Source: Antarctobacter sediminis (GTDB lineage Bacteria; Pseudomonadota; Alphaproteobacteria; Rhodobacterales; Rhodobacteraceae). From it: DNA of 64,000 nucleotides. The first letter of the stretch is position 1. Each line of letters begins with the position of its first letter. The position numbers and the translations under genes were made by a program. The stretch covers positions 124,001 through 188,000 of the forward strand of contig NZ_JAHUZG010000002.1 in assembly GCF_019218285.1 (NCBI RefSeq), read 5' to 3'. The notes under the pieces are model-generated. The model did no database searches. It saw only the letters and a list, made by a program, of their open reading frames with translations, and had not been told where the DNA came from. Of this stretch, positions 25,687 through 33,193 are shown piece by piece.

Positions 25687-25881
25687 ATGGGTATTGAAAT
25701 CGCAGGACTTGGCGGACTTATCCTGCTTGGCCTCGCCGTCTGGGCCATCGTCAACATCGTAAATTCCAGCGCCAGCACCGGTGGCAAGGTCCTGTGGACC
25801 TTGTTCGTGCTGCTGCTGCCGCTTCTGGGGTTCATCATCTGGCTGATTGCCGGTCCGCGCGCTTCGCGTCGTCTGGCCTGA
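25687..25881 (+). CDS. PLDc_N-domain small membrane protein
   Basis: The 64-residue protein consists of two membrane helices (about 6-26 and 34-54) joined by a short loop and ending PRASRRLA. This matches the phospholipase D N-terminal (PLDc_N) membrane module occurring alone. AAAAGGAGA precedes the ATG. It lies between two stress genes and is probably read from the promoter at 25276. A partner role with the helix-less phospholipase D-like enzyme at 21698 is a guess. Confidence 0.8.
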   Translation: MGIEIAGLGGLILLGLAVWAIVNIVNSSASTGGKVLWTLFVLLLPLLGFIIWLIAGPRASRRLA

Positions 25882-25933
25882 CCCGCCGCAAGCGCCGTTT
25901 CGGCCCCATCCCGGAATTGCGCCCCGGGGGGAT

Positions 25934-25958
25934 GGAACCTTTCCCCCGCCCACCCGTT
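25934..25958 (+). promoter_or_regulatory. EcfG promoter of dps
   Basis: GGAAC (25934-25938), 16 bp, CGTT (25955-25958): exact match, 33 bp before the dps start. Confidence 0.8.
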
Positions 25959-25990
25959 TTTCACTCAACCGATCTAATCAGGAGGTTATC

Positions 25991-26488
25991 ATGACCGACT
26001 CGTTGAAAGTTGTCCCCACCGCCGATCCCGTTTCCACCGGCGTCCGCAATACCGAAAGCCTTGCACATGCGCTGGCAGATGTTCTGGCAGATACCTACCG
26101 CCTGTTGTTCAAGACGCACGCGATCCACTGGAATGTCGAAGGTCCGCTGTTCTACTCGGTCCACAACCTGACCGAAGCGCAGTACAAGGACCTGTTCGAA
26201 GCGGCTGACGATCTGGCAGAGCGCATTCGCGCCCTCGGCCATCTGGCCCCGGCGCGCCTTGAGGAAATCACGGACCGTTCGCGCGTTCATGACGTGTCCA
26301 AGGATGCGACCACGGCTGGCATGATCGAACAGTTGGCAAGCGATCACGAAAAGCTGGCCCATCGTCTGCACGCGCTGATCGAACTGGCCGGCACCCACAA
26401 GGATCCGGTGACCGAGGACCTTGCGACCGCCCGCAGCGCGTTCCACGAAAAAGCCGCTTGGATGCTGCGGTCCCTTTCGAAAAGCTGA
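25991..26488 (+). CDS. dps: Dps family DNA-protecting ferritin-like protein
   Basis: The 165-residue ferritin-like protein carries the Dps intersubunit ferroxidase signature: His46 in HAIHWNVEG, His58 and the Asp/Glu pair in DDLAERIRALG near 73-83. It should store iron, consume peroxide and coat DNA under stress. The start at 25991 has an AGGAGG ribosome site. It is monocistronic, with an exact EcfG promoter upstream and a strong terminator downstream. Confidence 0.93.
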   Translation: MTDSLKVVPTADPVSTGVRNTESLAHALADVLADTYRLLFKTHAIHWNVEGPLFYSVHNLTEAQYKDLFEAADDLAERIRALGHLAPARLEEITDRSRVHDVSKDATTAGMIEQLASDHEKLAHRLHALIELAGTHKDPVTEDLATARSAFHEKAAWMLRSLSKS

Positions 26489-26507
26489 GCGCCCTGAGTG
26501 CCAAAAG

Positions 26508-26540
26508 AAAAGGCCCGCCGGAAACGGCGGGCCTTTTGCT
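26508..26540 (+). terminator. Bidirectional terminator between dps and phyR
   Basis: An 11-bp stem (26510-26520 / 26525-26535) with a GAAA loop is followed by TTTT and preceded by A-run, serving both convergent genes. Confidence 0.88.
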
Positions 26541-26557
26541 GTCGGGATGATCCGCGT

Positions 26558-27370
26558 TTAGCGGATCAGTGTTTCCGTGGAGGCAAAGAACAACGCCTGG
26601 CTCACAGCCGACCGCACCTGGTTTTCGGTGTAGGGCTTGGAGATCAGGAAAGCAGGCTCCGGCCCTTCGCCTGTCAGCAGCCGTTCCGGGTAGGCGGTGA
26701 TGAAGATCACGGGCCGGTTGCCGTCGCGCTCCAGAATCCGGTTCACAGCGTCGATCCCGCTGGAGTCATCGGCCAGTTGGATGTCGGAAAGGATCAGATC
26801 GGGCTCTTCGCTTTCAGCAAGGTCCAGCGCGCTTTGCTCGGTGCGCGCAACACCGGTGACCCGGTGGCCCATGTCCATGACGATGCTTTCCAGATCCATG
26901 GCGATGACGGCTTCGTCTTCGATGATCATGATCTTGCCGGAAATCGCATCGCGCATTTCAAGGAAGGCCGTGTCGACATATTGTCCGGCTTCCTCGGTCG
27001 AGACCTGCATGATCTGGCCCACTTCTTCGATCGAAAACTCTTCGATCGTGTGCAGCAAAAGCGCCTCGCGTGTGTTTTCCGTCAGGCGCGACAAATGTTT
27101 CTGGGCCCGGGCGGCAAGGCCGACTTCGCCGCCATCCTCGACCGGCATCCCGGATGAGATCCAGATCGCGTGGAAAACGCGGAAAAGGGCGACCTTGTGG
27201 GACACGCCACCGTCGTAAAGCTCGGGCTCGTTGAGGATGGCCTCAAGCGTGGCCGCTGCATAGCGGTCACCACTGTCCTGGCGCCCGGTCAGCGCGCGTG
27301 CGTAGCGCCGCAGGTACGGAAGGTTGTCTCCGATTGCGGTTGTCATGTCCGGGGAAGACTGACCTGTCAT
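26558..27370 (-). CDS. phyR: PhyR general stress response regulator
   Basis: The 270-residue protein has an N-terminal sigma-factor-like domain (about 10-140) and a C-terminal receiver domain with acceptor Asp196 in LILSDIQLAD and Lys245 in LISKPY. Phosphorylated PhyR binds the anti-sigma factor NepR through the sigma-like domain and so frees EcfG. The start at 27370 has a GGAG ribosome site; extension to 27496 would cross the promoter. The gene diverges from nepR-ecfG and has its own exact EcfG promoter, so it is positively autoregulated. Confidence 0.96.
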   Translation of the reverse strand: MTGQSSPDMTTAIGDNLPYLRRYARALTGRQDSGDRYAAATLEAILNEPELYDGGVSHKVALFRVFHAIWISSGMPVEDGGEVGLAARAQKHLSRLTENTREALLLHTIEEFSIEEVGQIMQVSTEEAGQYVDTAFLEMRDAISGKIMIIEDEAVIAMDLESIVMDMGHRVTGVARTEQSALDLAESEEPDLILSDIQLADDSSGIDAVNRILERDGNRPVIFITAYPERLLTGEGPEPAFLISKPYTENQVRSAVSQALFFASTETLIR

Positions 27371-27401
27371 GCTTGTCGCTCCAATTTTTAGTGCTACTTT
27401 C

Positions 27402-27426
27402 GGAACCAAACGCGCCCAGCAACGTT
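27402..27426 (+). promoter_or_regulatory. EcfG promoter of nepR-ecfG
   Basis: GGAAC (27402-27406), 16 bp, CGTT (27423-27426): exact match, giving a leader of about 27 nt before nepR. It overlaps the opposing phyR promoter. Confidence 0.85.
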
Positions 27427-27434
27427 TTGGTTCC
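27409..27434 (-). promoter_or_regulatory. EcfG promoter of phyR
   Basis: On the minus strand GGAAC (27434-27430), 17 bp, CGTT (27412-27409): exact match. Its elements are interlaced with those of the nepR promoter on the other strand. Confidence 0.85.
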
Positions 27435-27459
27435 GTACCGAGGCGTTGCGAGACACAAG

Positions 27460-27642
27460 ATGACAAAACACATGACGCGAAAACAACTCGATTCAAGAGT
27501 CGTCGATGAAATCGACAAGAACTTGAGACAGGCCTTCGACGACATGGCGCAGCAACCGGTGCCCGATCGCTTTACCGATTTGCTGGCACAGTTGCGTGCG
27601 TCCGAAGACAAAGCCAAGCGCGGGGGCGACGAAAATGTCTGA
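27460..27642 (+). CDS. nepR: NepR anti-sigma factor
   Basis: This 60-residue protein has the two-helix NepR core (VVDEIDKNLRQAFDD and PVPDRFTDLLAQL), which clamps EcfG in unstressed cells and is captured by phospho-PhyR. The ATG at 27460 gives the standard length; 27472 is an in-frame alternative. Its 3' end overlaps ecfG by 8 bp, ensuring balanced synthesis of sigma and anti-sigma factor. Confidence 0.93.
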   Translation: MTKHMTRKQLDSRVVDEIDKNLRQAFDDMAQQPVPDRFTDLLAQLRASEDKAKRGGDENV

Positions 27643-28180
27643 CCCCCGCGAAGAACTGACCGAGCATATCGGCTCGCTGCGCGCCTTTGCGCTCAGCCTG
27701 ACCCGGAATTCCGCCACCGCCGACGATCTGGTGCAGGACACTTTGGTCAAGGCATGGACAAATATCGACAGTTTTCAGCCCGGCACCAACATGCGGGCCT
27801 GGCTGTTTACGATCCTGCGCAACACCTTTTATTCGCTGCGACGCAAGCGCAAGCGTGAGGTCGAGGACGCAGATGGCTCCATGGGCGAAAGCCTTGCCAC
27901 CAAACCCGATCACGATGGCCGCCTGAACCTGCGCGATTTCAAGGTCGCCTTCGATCAGCTGCCCGACACCCAGCGCGAAGCACTGGTTCTGGTCGGCGCT
28001 CAGGGTCTGGCCTATGAAGAGGCCGCCGAGGTTTGTGGCGTTGCCGTCGGCACAATCAAAAGCCGCGTCGGGCGCGCCCGGGCCCGCTTGGCCGAATTGA
28101 TGGAACTGTCCGAAAACGAAAGCCTCGAAATGACCGATGCCGTTACCCAGGGCGTCATGGGGACTCGCCCCGCGGCCTGA
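27635..28180 (+). CDS. ecfG: EcfG-type ECF sigma factor of the general stress response
   Basis: The 181-residue ECF sigma factor has region 2 (about 8-75, ADDLVQDTLVKAW) and region 4 (about 115-165, EAAEVCGVAVGTIKSRVGRARARL). The EcfG/sigma-15 group directs RNA polymerase to GGAAC-N16/17-CGTT promoters, many of which occur in this window. I use the ATG at 27635, inside the end of nepR, rather than the upstream GTG at 27596. It is autoregulated through the shared promoter. Confidence 0.95.
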   Translation: MSDPREELTEHIGSLRAFALSLTRNSATADDLVQDTLVKAWTNIDSFQPGTNMRAWLFTILRNTFYSLRRKRKREVEDADGSMGESLATKPDHDGRLNLRDFKVAFDQLPDTQREALVLVGAQGLAYEEAAEVCGVAVGTIKSRVGRARARLAELMELSENESLEMTDAVTQGVMGTRPAA

Positions 28181-28247
28181 GGCGCGCGCTCCTCTCGCAA
28201 CTTCCTGCCCTTGGCCCGCGCCTCTCCGGTGCGGGCCATCCGCGTTT

Positions 28248-28988
28248 TCAGGCAGGCTTGTCCCAGATCATCATGTTGAACCACGGCACGCGGCGGAACT
28301 TGTCCGCCGCGTCGGGATCTCTGCCAGTATATCCCGGCTCCTCATAAGCTCGAAGGACCAGCCCCGCCCCTAGAAAGGCGCTCATGTAATCGGACAAAGG
28401 GCGGTGATAATTGGTGATGCGAATACCCGCCCAAGAGGTCGCATATCCGCGCCCGGCCATGTAGTCGTCGATCGCAAAATAGCGCCGTGCGCCAGCCTCA
28501 TGCACCCACCCTCCCCGGCCCTCTGGCCAGTTCCGGGGAACCGCGGTGACAAAGGGATTAAGATTGGCCACCAGCAGGCGGCCTCCCGGCGTCAAGACCC
28601 GCGCCATCTCGGCTATGGCGCGCATGTGGTCGGGAATGTCGATCAGAGACAGGTAAGACACCACGAGGTCAAAGCTGTTGTCGTCGAACGGCAGGTGCTC
28701 GGCCCGGCCGGACTGATAGTCCGCATCCGGGTCCAGTTCCCGTGCCCGGCTCAGCAATTGCGGTGTGGGGTCCAGACCCACAGCCGTTATCCCGATACTC
28801 CGCAACATGCGGCAGAACCGGCCCTCACCACAGCCGACGTCCAGCGCCGTCACCGCGCCCGAATCCTTGGCCGCCGCCATCATTGGTGCGTCAAGAACAT
28901 CGATCCGGCCCTGATCTCCCGCGCCGCCCAAATGGTCGATCCATGCCTGCGCCGAGGCCTGCCACCCACCGTCCTGATCCTGAGCCAT
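28248..28988 (-). CDS. Class I SAM-dependent methyltransferase
   Basis: The 246-residue protein has motif I ALDVGCGEGRF near residue 50, an acidic motif II (GLDP) and DLVVSYLSLIDIPD downstream, typical of the Methyltransf_11 group. The substrate is unknown. The start at 28988 has a GGGGGAC ribosome site; an upstream frame to 29174 overlaps the transporter gene. It is convergent with ecfG, with only a weak GC hairpin between them. Confidence 0.85.
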   Translation of the reverse strand: MAQDQDGGWQASAQAWIDHLGGAGDQGRIDVLDAPMMAAAKDSGAVTALDVGCGEGRFCRMLRSIGITAVGLDPTPQLLSRARELDPDADYQSGRAEHLPFDDNSFDLVVSYLSLIDIPDHMRAIAEMARVLTPGGRLLVANLNPFVTAVPRNWPEGRGGWVHEAGARRYFAIDDYMAGRGYATSWAGIRITNYHRPLSDYMSAFLGAGLVLRAYEEPGYTGRDPDAADKFRRVPWFNMMIWDKPA

Positions 28989-29103
28989 CGCGCTGTCCCC
29001 CAAAAAGGTTTCGCGCCTGCCTACAGGCAATCCGGTCGGGGTGCATCCGCCAATCAGGCGGAACAGCGCGGGATGGTGGCCGGGACGAGCGTCCGCCCCG
29101 CCA

Positions 29104-30030
29104 TCACACCTCGGCCCGGGCACCAACGCGCGATCTGTGCGGACCAAACAGGCAGGCCAGCCCGAGAATGACACCGGACACGGTGGCGATCATCCCCGCT
29201 GCACTGACCGCGTTGTCGCCGCCCAGCCACAAGGGGCCATACCCTGCCAGAACATACCCCATGACCGCCGAGATCACCGCAAACAGGACCGACCACCAGA
29301 CCTGTCGCTCCAGCCCGTTGGTCATCATCCGTGCCGCTGCTGGCGGGCAGATGAACATGGCAATCACGATGATCGAGCCAACCGCATCAAAGGCCGCCAC
29401 CGCGGCCACCGCCGCCGTGATCACAAGGCCCAGTCCGATGGCCCCAACCGGCAAACCCAGCGCCTGGGCAAAACCTTCATCGAAGGTCGAGATTTTCAAC
29501 CAGCGCCAAAAAACCAACGTCAGCACAATGACCGCGACACAGACCATTGCGATGCGCGGCAGTTCTTCGGGCAACCCGGCAAGAGCCCAGGGATCCACCA
29601 GCGAAGACCAGTCCGTCGCCCGCAACCAGACCAGCGATTCAAGATTGCCCATCAAGGCGTGTTCCACGTCCAGATGGACACTGGAGGTGTCGCTTTGTTC
29701 CAACAACAGCACGCCCCCGGCAAAAAGCGTGGTAAAGGTCACGCCCATGGCAGCCCCCGGTTCGATGCGGCCAAGCCGCTTGATCGCCTCGATCAGCACC
29801 ACCGCCACAACCGCCGCCCCCGCAGCGCCCAACAACATCGGACCGGCGGCCACGACGCCCGTCAACAGAAAGGCCACCACGATCCCGGGCAGCACCACAT
29901 GGCTGATCGCATCTCCGATCAGCGCCTGCCGCCGCAGGATCAGGAAATTCCCGGGCAAGGCGCAGGCCACCGAGGCCAGCACGCCGATCAGCATCGGCGT
30001 CAAAGAGAACATCACGAAATCGCTGCCCAT
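29104..30030 (-). CDS. Manganese/zinc ABC transporter permease (second subunit)
   Basis: The 308-residue ABC-3 family permease has about eight membrane helices and the early motif RRQALIGDAISHVVLPG, which contacts the ATPase. It works with the other permease, the ATPase and the binding protein upstream to import Mn2+ or Zn2+ into the cytoplasm. Its first codon overlaps the stop of the preceding permease gene. It is the last gene of the four-gene operon. Confidence 0.88.
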   Translation of the reverse strand: MGSDFVMFSLTPMLIGVLASVACALPGNFLILRRQALIGDAISHVVLPGIVVAFLLTGVVAAGPMLLGAAGAAVVAVVLIEAIKRLGRIEPGAAMGVTFTTLFAGGVLLLEQSDTSSVHLDVEHALMGNLESLVWLRATDWSSLVDPWALAGLPEELPRIAMVCVAVIVLTLVFWRWLKISTFDEGFAQALGLPVGAIGLGLVITAAVAAVAAFDAVGSIIVIAMFICPPAAARMMTNGLERQVWWSVLFAVISAVMGYVLAGYGPLWLGGDNAVSAAGMIATVSGVILGLACLFGPHRSRVGARAEV

Positions 30031-31247
30031 CAGGCCCCCTCCTCCACCGCACGCGGTCCACCGATGCGACGGTCGAATTCGGCGATTTCATCAGGCGCAA
30101 AGACCTCTTCGATCGGGGTCAGCCCGTCATAGCGTCCGGTCAGCCCGGTGTCCTGATGGATTTCACGGGCCACGTCCCAGCGGCGTTCATCACGCGCGAT
30201 CTTGGCCGCCTGCGCGCGGCCCGTATCTGTCGCCACGCCATCCGGGCGGATCAGGTTTTCGGCGCGCAGCACCCGCAACGTCAATTCGTCATGGATCGGC
30301 TCTTGTCGGGACAAGGCGAGCAAGCCCTGCCTGCGATGCACCTTGTGCTGAAAGCGCCGATGCCGGAACAGCGCCGCTGCGACGCCCCGCGCCGGGGCAA
30401 GAAACAGCGACAACAGGAACAGCACCGCCGAGACAAGAACGATGATCGGGCCGGTTGGCAGATCCGGTGCCGAGGCCGACAGCGCCGCACCAAGATAACC
30501 TGCCACGCCCCCCAGCCCGCCCGCGTACCAGACCACCTGCTGGCTGCGTTCGGTCCAGAAACGCGCCGTGACAGGCGGAATGATCAGCAACGCCACGATC
30601 AGGATCAGCCCGACGATCTTTAACCCGATCACTGTCACCGCCATGACCAGCGCCATCATCAGGCGATCTATCGCTGCGACGTTCACGCCGCTGGCGGCCG
30701 CATATTCCGCATCAAAAGCCACCAGCGTCATCGGGCGGCGCATCACCCATGTGGCGAGCACCGCCAGCGACCCACCCACGGCGATTACCACGGCATCCTG
30801 AAACAGCATCCCCGCGGTAGATCCCAGCAGAAAGCTCTCCAGCCCCGCCTGCCGCCCGGAACTCATGGTCTGGATTACTGTAAGAACCACGATGCCCAGC
30901 CCGAAAAAGACCGACAGAACCGCCCCGATGGCGGCGTCTTCGGACAGGCGCGTGCGGCGCGTCATCCATTCGACCGCCAAAAGGCCCAGCCCCGCTGTTA
31001 CCGCCGATCCCGCAAGCAAGCCCAGCAGATTGCGCCCGTCGCCTCCCAGCGCGACCATCACGATAAAGGCCAGACCAACACCGGGCAGCGTGGCATGGGC
31101 CACCGCATCCGACACAAGCGCTCGTTTGCGCAGGAACAGAAACGTGCCCGCCGCCCCTGCCGCGAACCCCAACAGCGTGGCCCCAACGGCCACCAAGGCC
31201 GCGTTGTAACCCGCTTGCAACAACAGGGCTTCGATCAGGGGGCTCAC
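30030..31247 (-). CDS. Metal ABC permease fused to a DtxR-like C-terminal domain
   Basis: Residues ~1-285 form an ABC-3 permease with RKRALVSDAVAHATLPG near 38-54. Residues ~295-405 form a soluble domain resembling the winged-helix and metal-binding/dimerisation parts of DtxR/MntR (ALSRQEPIHDELTLRVL, TDTGRAQAAKIARDERRW). Such permeases occur in TroC/MntB-type manganese systems. The tail may sense cytoplasmic metal and gate transport. It overlaps both neighbours by a few bases. Confidence 0.85.
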   Translation of the reverse strand: MSPLIEALLLQAGYNAALVAVGATLLGFAAGAAGTFLFLRKRALVSDAVAHATLPGVGLAFIVMVALGGDGRNLLGLLAGSAVTAGLGLLAVEWMTRRTRLSEDAAIGAVLSVFFGLGIVVLTVIQTMSSGRQAGLESFLLGSTAGMLFQDAVVIAVGGSLAVLATWVMRRPMTLVAFDAEYAAASGVNVAAIDRLMMALVMAVTVIGLKIVGLILIVALLIIPPVTARFWTERSQQVVWYAGGLGGVAGYLGAALSASAPDLPTGPIIVLVSAVLFLLSLFLAPARGVAAALFRHRRFQHKVHRRQGLLALSRQEPIHDELTLRVLRAENLIRPDGVATDTGRAQAAKIARDERRWDVAREIHQDTGLTGRYDGLTPIEEVFAPDEIAEFDRRIGGPRAVEEGA

Positions 31248-32059
31248 ACGCCCTCCGCCAGGTTCAACTGGTCGATATGGGTGGCTGCAAGACGCCCGCC
31301 ATAGGTCGCGTTCAGCGTTTCGCCCCGGAAGGTCGTGGCCACCGGGCCTTCGGCGATCTTGCGAACGTTGATCATGAAGACATGGTCGAAATAGTCCCGG
31401 ACCGTGGCCAGATCATGATGAACACAGACCACCGCCTTGCCCTCGGCCTTGAGTGATTTCAGCACATCGATGATCGCCCGCTCGGTGGCGGCGTCGACCC
31501 CGGCAAAGGGTTCGTCCAGCAGGTAGAGATCCGCATCCTGCGCCAACGCGCGCGCCAGAAAGACCCGCTGTTGCTGACCGCCCGAAAGCTGGCCAATCTG
31601 TCGGTCCGCAAAGCTGCCCATGCCAACCCGGTCCAGGCATGCCACGGCCCGCGACCGCAACGCGCCGGTCAGGCGTCCCAGCAAACCGACTTTGCGATAA
31701 AGCCCCATCAGAACCACGTCGATGACCGTGGTCGGGAAATCCCAGTCCACGCTGGCGCGCTGTGGCACATAGGCGATCCGCGCCCGCGCAGTTTCGATTG
31801 GCTGACCAAAGACCGCGACCTCTCCTGACAAGCGGGGGATCACGCCCAGCGCCGCCTTGAGCAGCGTGGATTTGCCCGCACCGTTCGGCCCGATGATCGC
31901 CGTCATCTGTCCGGCGGGAAAACTGGCATCGACGGAAAACACCGCCGGTTTCTCTCCATAGGAAACGGTCAGCCCGCGCAGCACCAGCGGCGCATCCGAA
32001 GACGGCTGAACCGCCGTTTGGCCGTCCAGTGCGGCCAGGGTCACGGGCGTCTCGCTCAT
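31244..32059 (-). CDS. Metal ABC transporter ATP-binding protein
   Basis: The 271-residue ATPase has Walker A GPNGAGKST near residue 58, signature LSGGQQQR, Walker B DLYLLDEPFAGVD and the switch His in VHHDLATV. The N-terminal ~25 residues are an extra tail. It energises metal import by the two permeases. The start codon overlaps the end of the binding-protein gene by ATGA. Confidence 0.93.
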   Translation of the reverse strand: MSETPVTLAALDGQTAVQPSSDAPLVLRGLTVSYGEKPAVFSVDASFPAGQMTAIIGPNGAGKSTLLKAALGVIPRLSGEVAVFGQPIETARARIAYVPQRASVDWDFPTTVIDVVLMGLYRKVGLLGRLTGALRSRAVACLDRVGMGSFADRQIGQLSGGQQQRVFLARALAQDADLYLLDEPFAGVDAATERAIIDVLKSLKAEGKAVVCVHHDLATVRDYFDHVFMINVRKIAEGPVATTFRGETLNATYGGRLAATHIDQLNLAEGV

Positions 32060-33024
32060 CCGTTCAACAATCCTTTCATGCCGGCGCGCGGCACGTCTCC
32101 GCCCAATGCATGGGCAATGGTTGTCGCGTTGTGGTCGATCATGCCGACGTATGTGCCCGTATAGGTGCCAGGTTCGCCCATGGCATCCGAATACAGTTCC
32201 CCGCCGATGGCCACCTTGTGCCCCTTGGCCGCCGCGCCTTCGATAAGGGCGCGAATGTTGCGGTCGGACACAGAGCTTTCGACGAAAACCGCGCTGATAT
32301 TGCGGTCCACCAGCAAATCGACAAGATCCGCAATACGCCGCAGACCGGCCTCGGATTCCGTGGAAATTCCCTGAATGCCCATGACGTCGAACCCATAGGC
32401 CTGCCCGAAATAGTTAAAGGCATCATGCGCCGTGACCAGTACCCGGCTTTCGTCCGGGACAGAGGCAAGGATCCCCTTGGCGTAGGTCGACAATTCAGCC
32501 AGTTCTGCCAGATGCGCCTCTGCATTGGCGGCAAAGACATCGGCCGCATCGGGGCGGGCCGCGCTCAATGCATCACGGACCGTGGCCACCACATGCTGCC
32601 AGAGGTCCGGCACCATCCAGACGTGCGGGTCAAACTTGTCATCGTAATCGTCATGCGCCAGCAGCAGATCGCGCGGGACACCTTCGGCGACAGCCGTGAC
32701 CGTGCCCTTGTCCTCAAGCTCATGCAGGAATTCTTCCATCTGCGCCTCAAGGTAGAGCCCGTGCCACAGGACCACATCGGCGCGCGCCATGGCGACAATA
32801 TCGCTGCGGGTCTGGCGATAGCTGTGCGGGTCCACACCCGGTCCCATCAGCGCCTTGACCGTGACAAGGTCCCCGCCGACCTGCCGTGCCGCATCGGCAA
32901 TCATGCCGGTGGTTGCGACGACGGTCAGCGCGCTTTGCGCCACCACGCGCGTAGCGGGCAACACAAATGCCGCAGCGCCCATTCCGGTCAGAAACTTTCG
33001 TTTGGTCAGCAATGCCTGGCCCAC
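32056..33024 (-). CDS. Manganese/zinc-binding periplasmic protein of the metal ABC transporter
   Basis: This cluster A-I (TroA/PsaA-type) binding protein has metal ligands His in DPHSY, His in DPHVW and the AHDAFNYFG segment, plus GIQGISTESE, typical of Mn/Zn receptors. The N-terminus is a signal sequence (KRKFLTGMGAAAFVLPA, cut near VVA-Q). The start is uncertain. No ATG fits; GTG at 33024 and TTG at 33012 are in frame, both with weak ribosome sites. It heads the operon, whose promoter carries two inverted repeats. Confidence 0.88.
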   Translation of the reverse strand: MGQALLTKRKFLTGMGAAAFVLPATRVVAQSALTVVATTGMIADAARQVGGDLVTVKALMGPGVDPHSYRQTRSDIVAMARADVVLWHGLYLEAQMEEFLHELEDKGTVTAVAEGVPRDLLLAHDDYDDKFDPHVWMVPDLWQHVVATVRDALSAARPDAADVFAANAEAHLAELAELSTYAKGILASVPDESRVLVTAHDAFNYFGQAYGFDVMGIQGISTESEAGLRRIADLVDLLVDRNISAVFVESSVSDRNIRALIEGAAAKGHKVAIGGELYSDAMGEPGTYTGTYVGMIDHNATTIAHALGGDVPRAGMKGLLNG

Positions 33025-33082
33025 CCCATAATTGAGGCGCCCCCCGGCCACGTGGCGCAGGAAGGGCGCCTTGTTCTGCCTA

Positions 33083-33112
33083 TCTATATTGCGACCAATT
33101 CGCAAAAGTCAA
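33083..33112 (-). promoter_or_regulatory. Sigma-70 promoter of the metal transport operon
   Basis: On the minus strand TTGACT (33112-33107) and TATAGA (33088-33083) are 18 bp apart. The spacer is occupied by an inverted-repeat operator. Confidence 0.7.
33089..33105. promoter_or_regulatory. Operator 1, TTGCGA-N5-TCGCAA
   Basis: This perfect 6-bp inverted repeat fills the spacer between -35 and -10, so a bound repressor would block the polymerase. A Mn- or Zn-responsive Fur/DtxR-family regulator is expected. Confidence 0.65.
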
Positions 33113-33117
33113 CGCTA

Positions 33118-33134
33118 TTGCGAAGCATTCGCAT
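33118..33134. promoter_or_regulatory. Operator 2, TTGCGA-N5-TCGCAT
   Basis: This second copy has the same spacing, centred 29 bp upstream of operator 1, just behind the -35. Confidence 0.6.
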
Positions 33135-33193
33135 CTAGAGCGCAGATTCCCTGTGCGCACAGATCAATCCGCCCAAGAAAAAGGCAGAATCTG

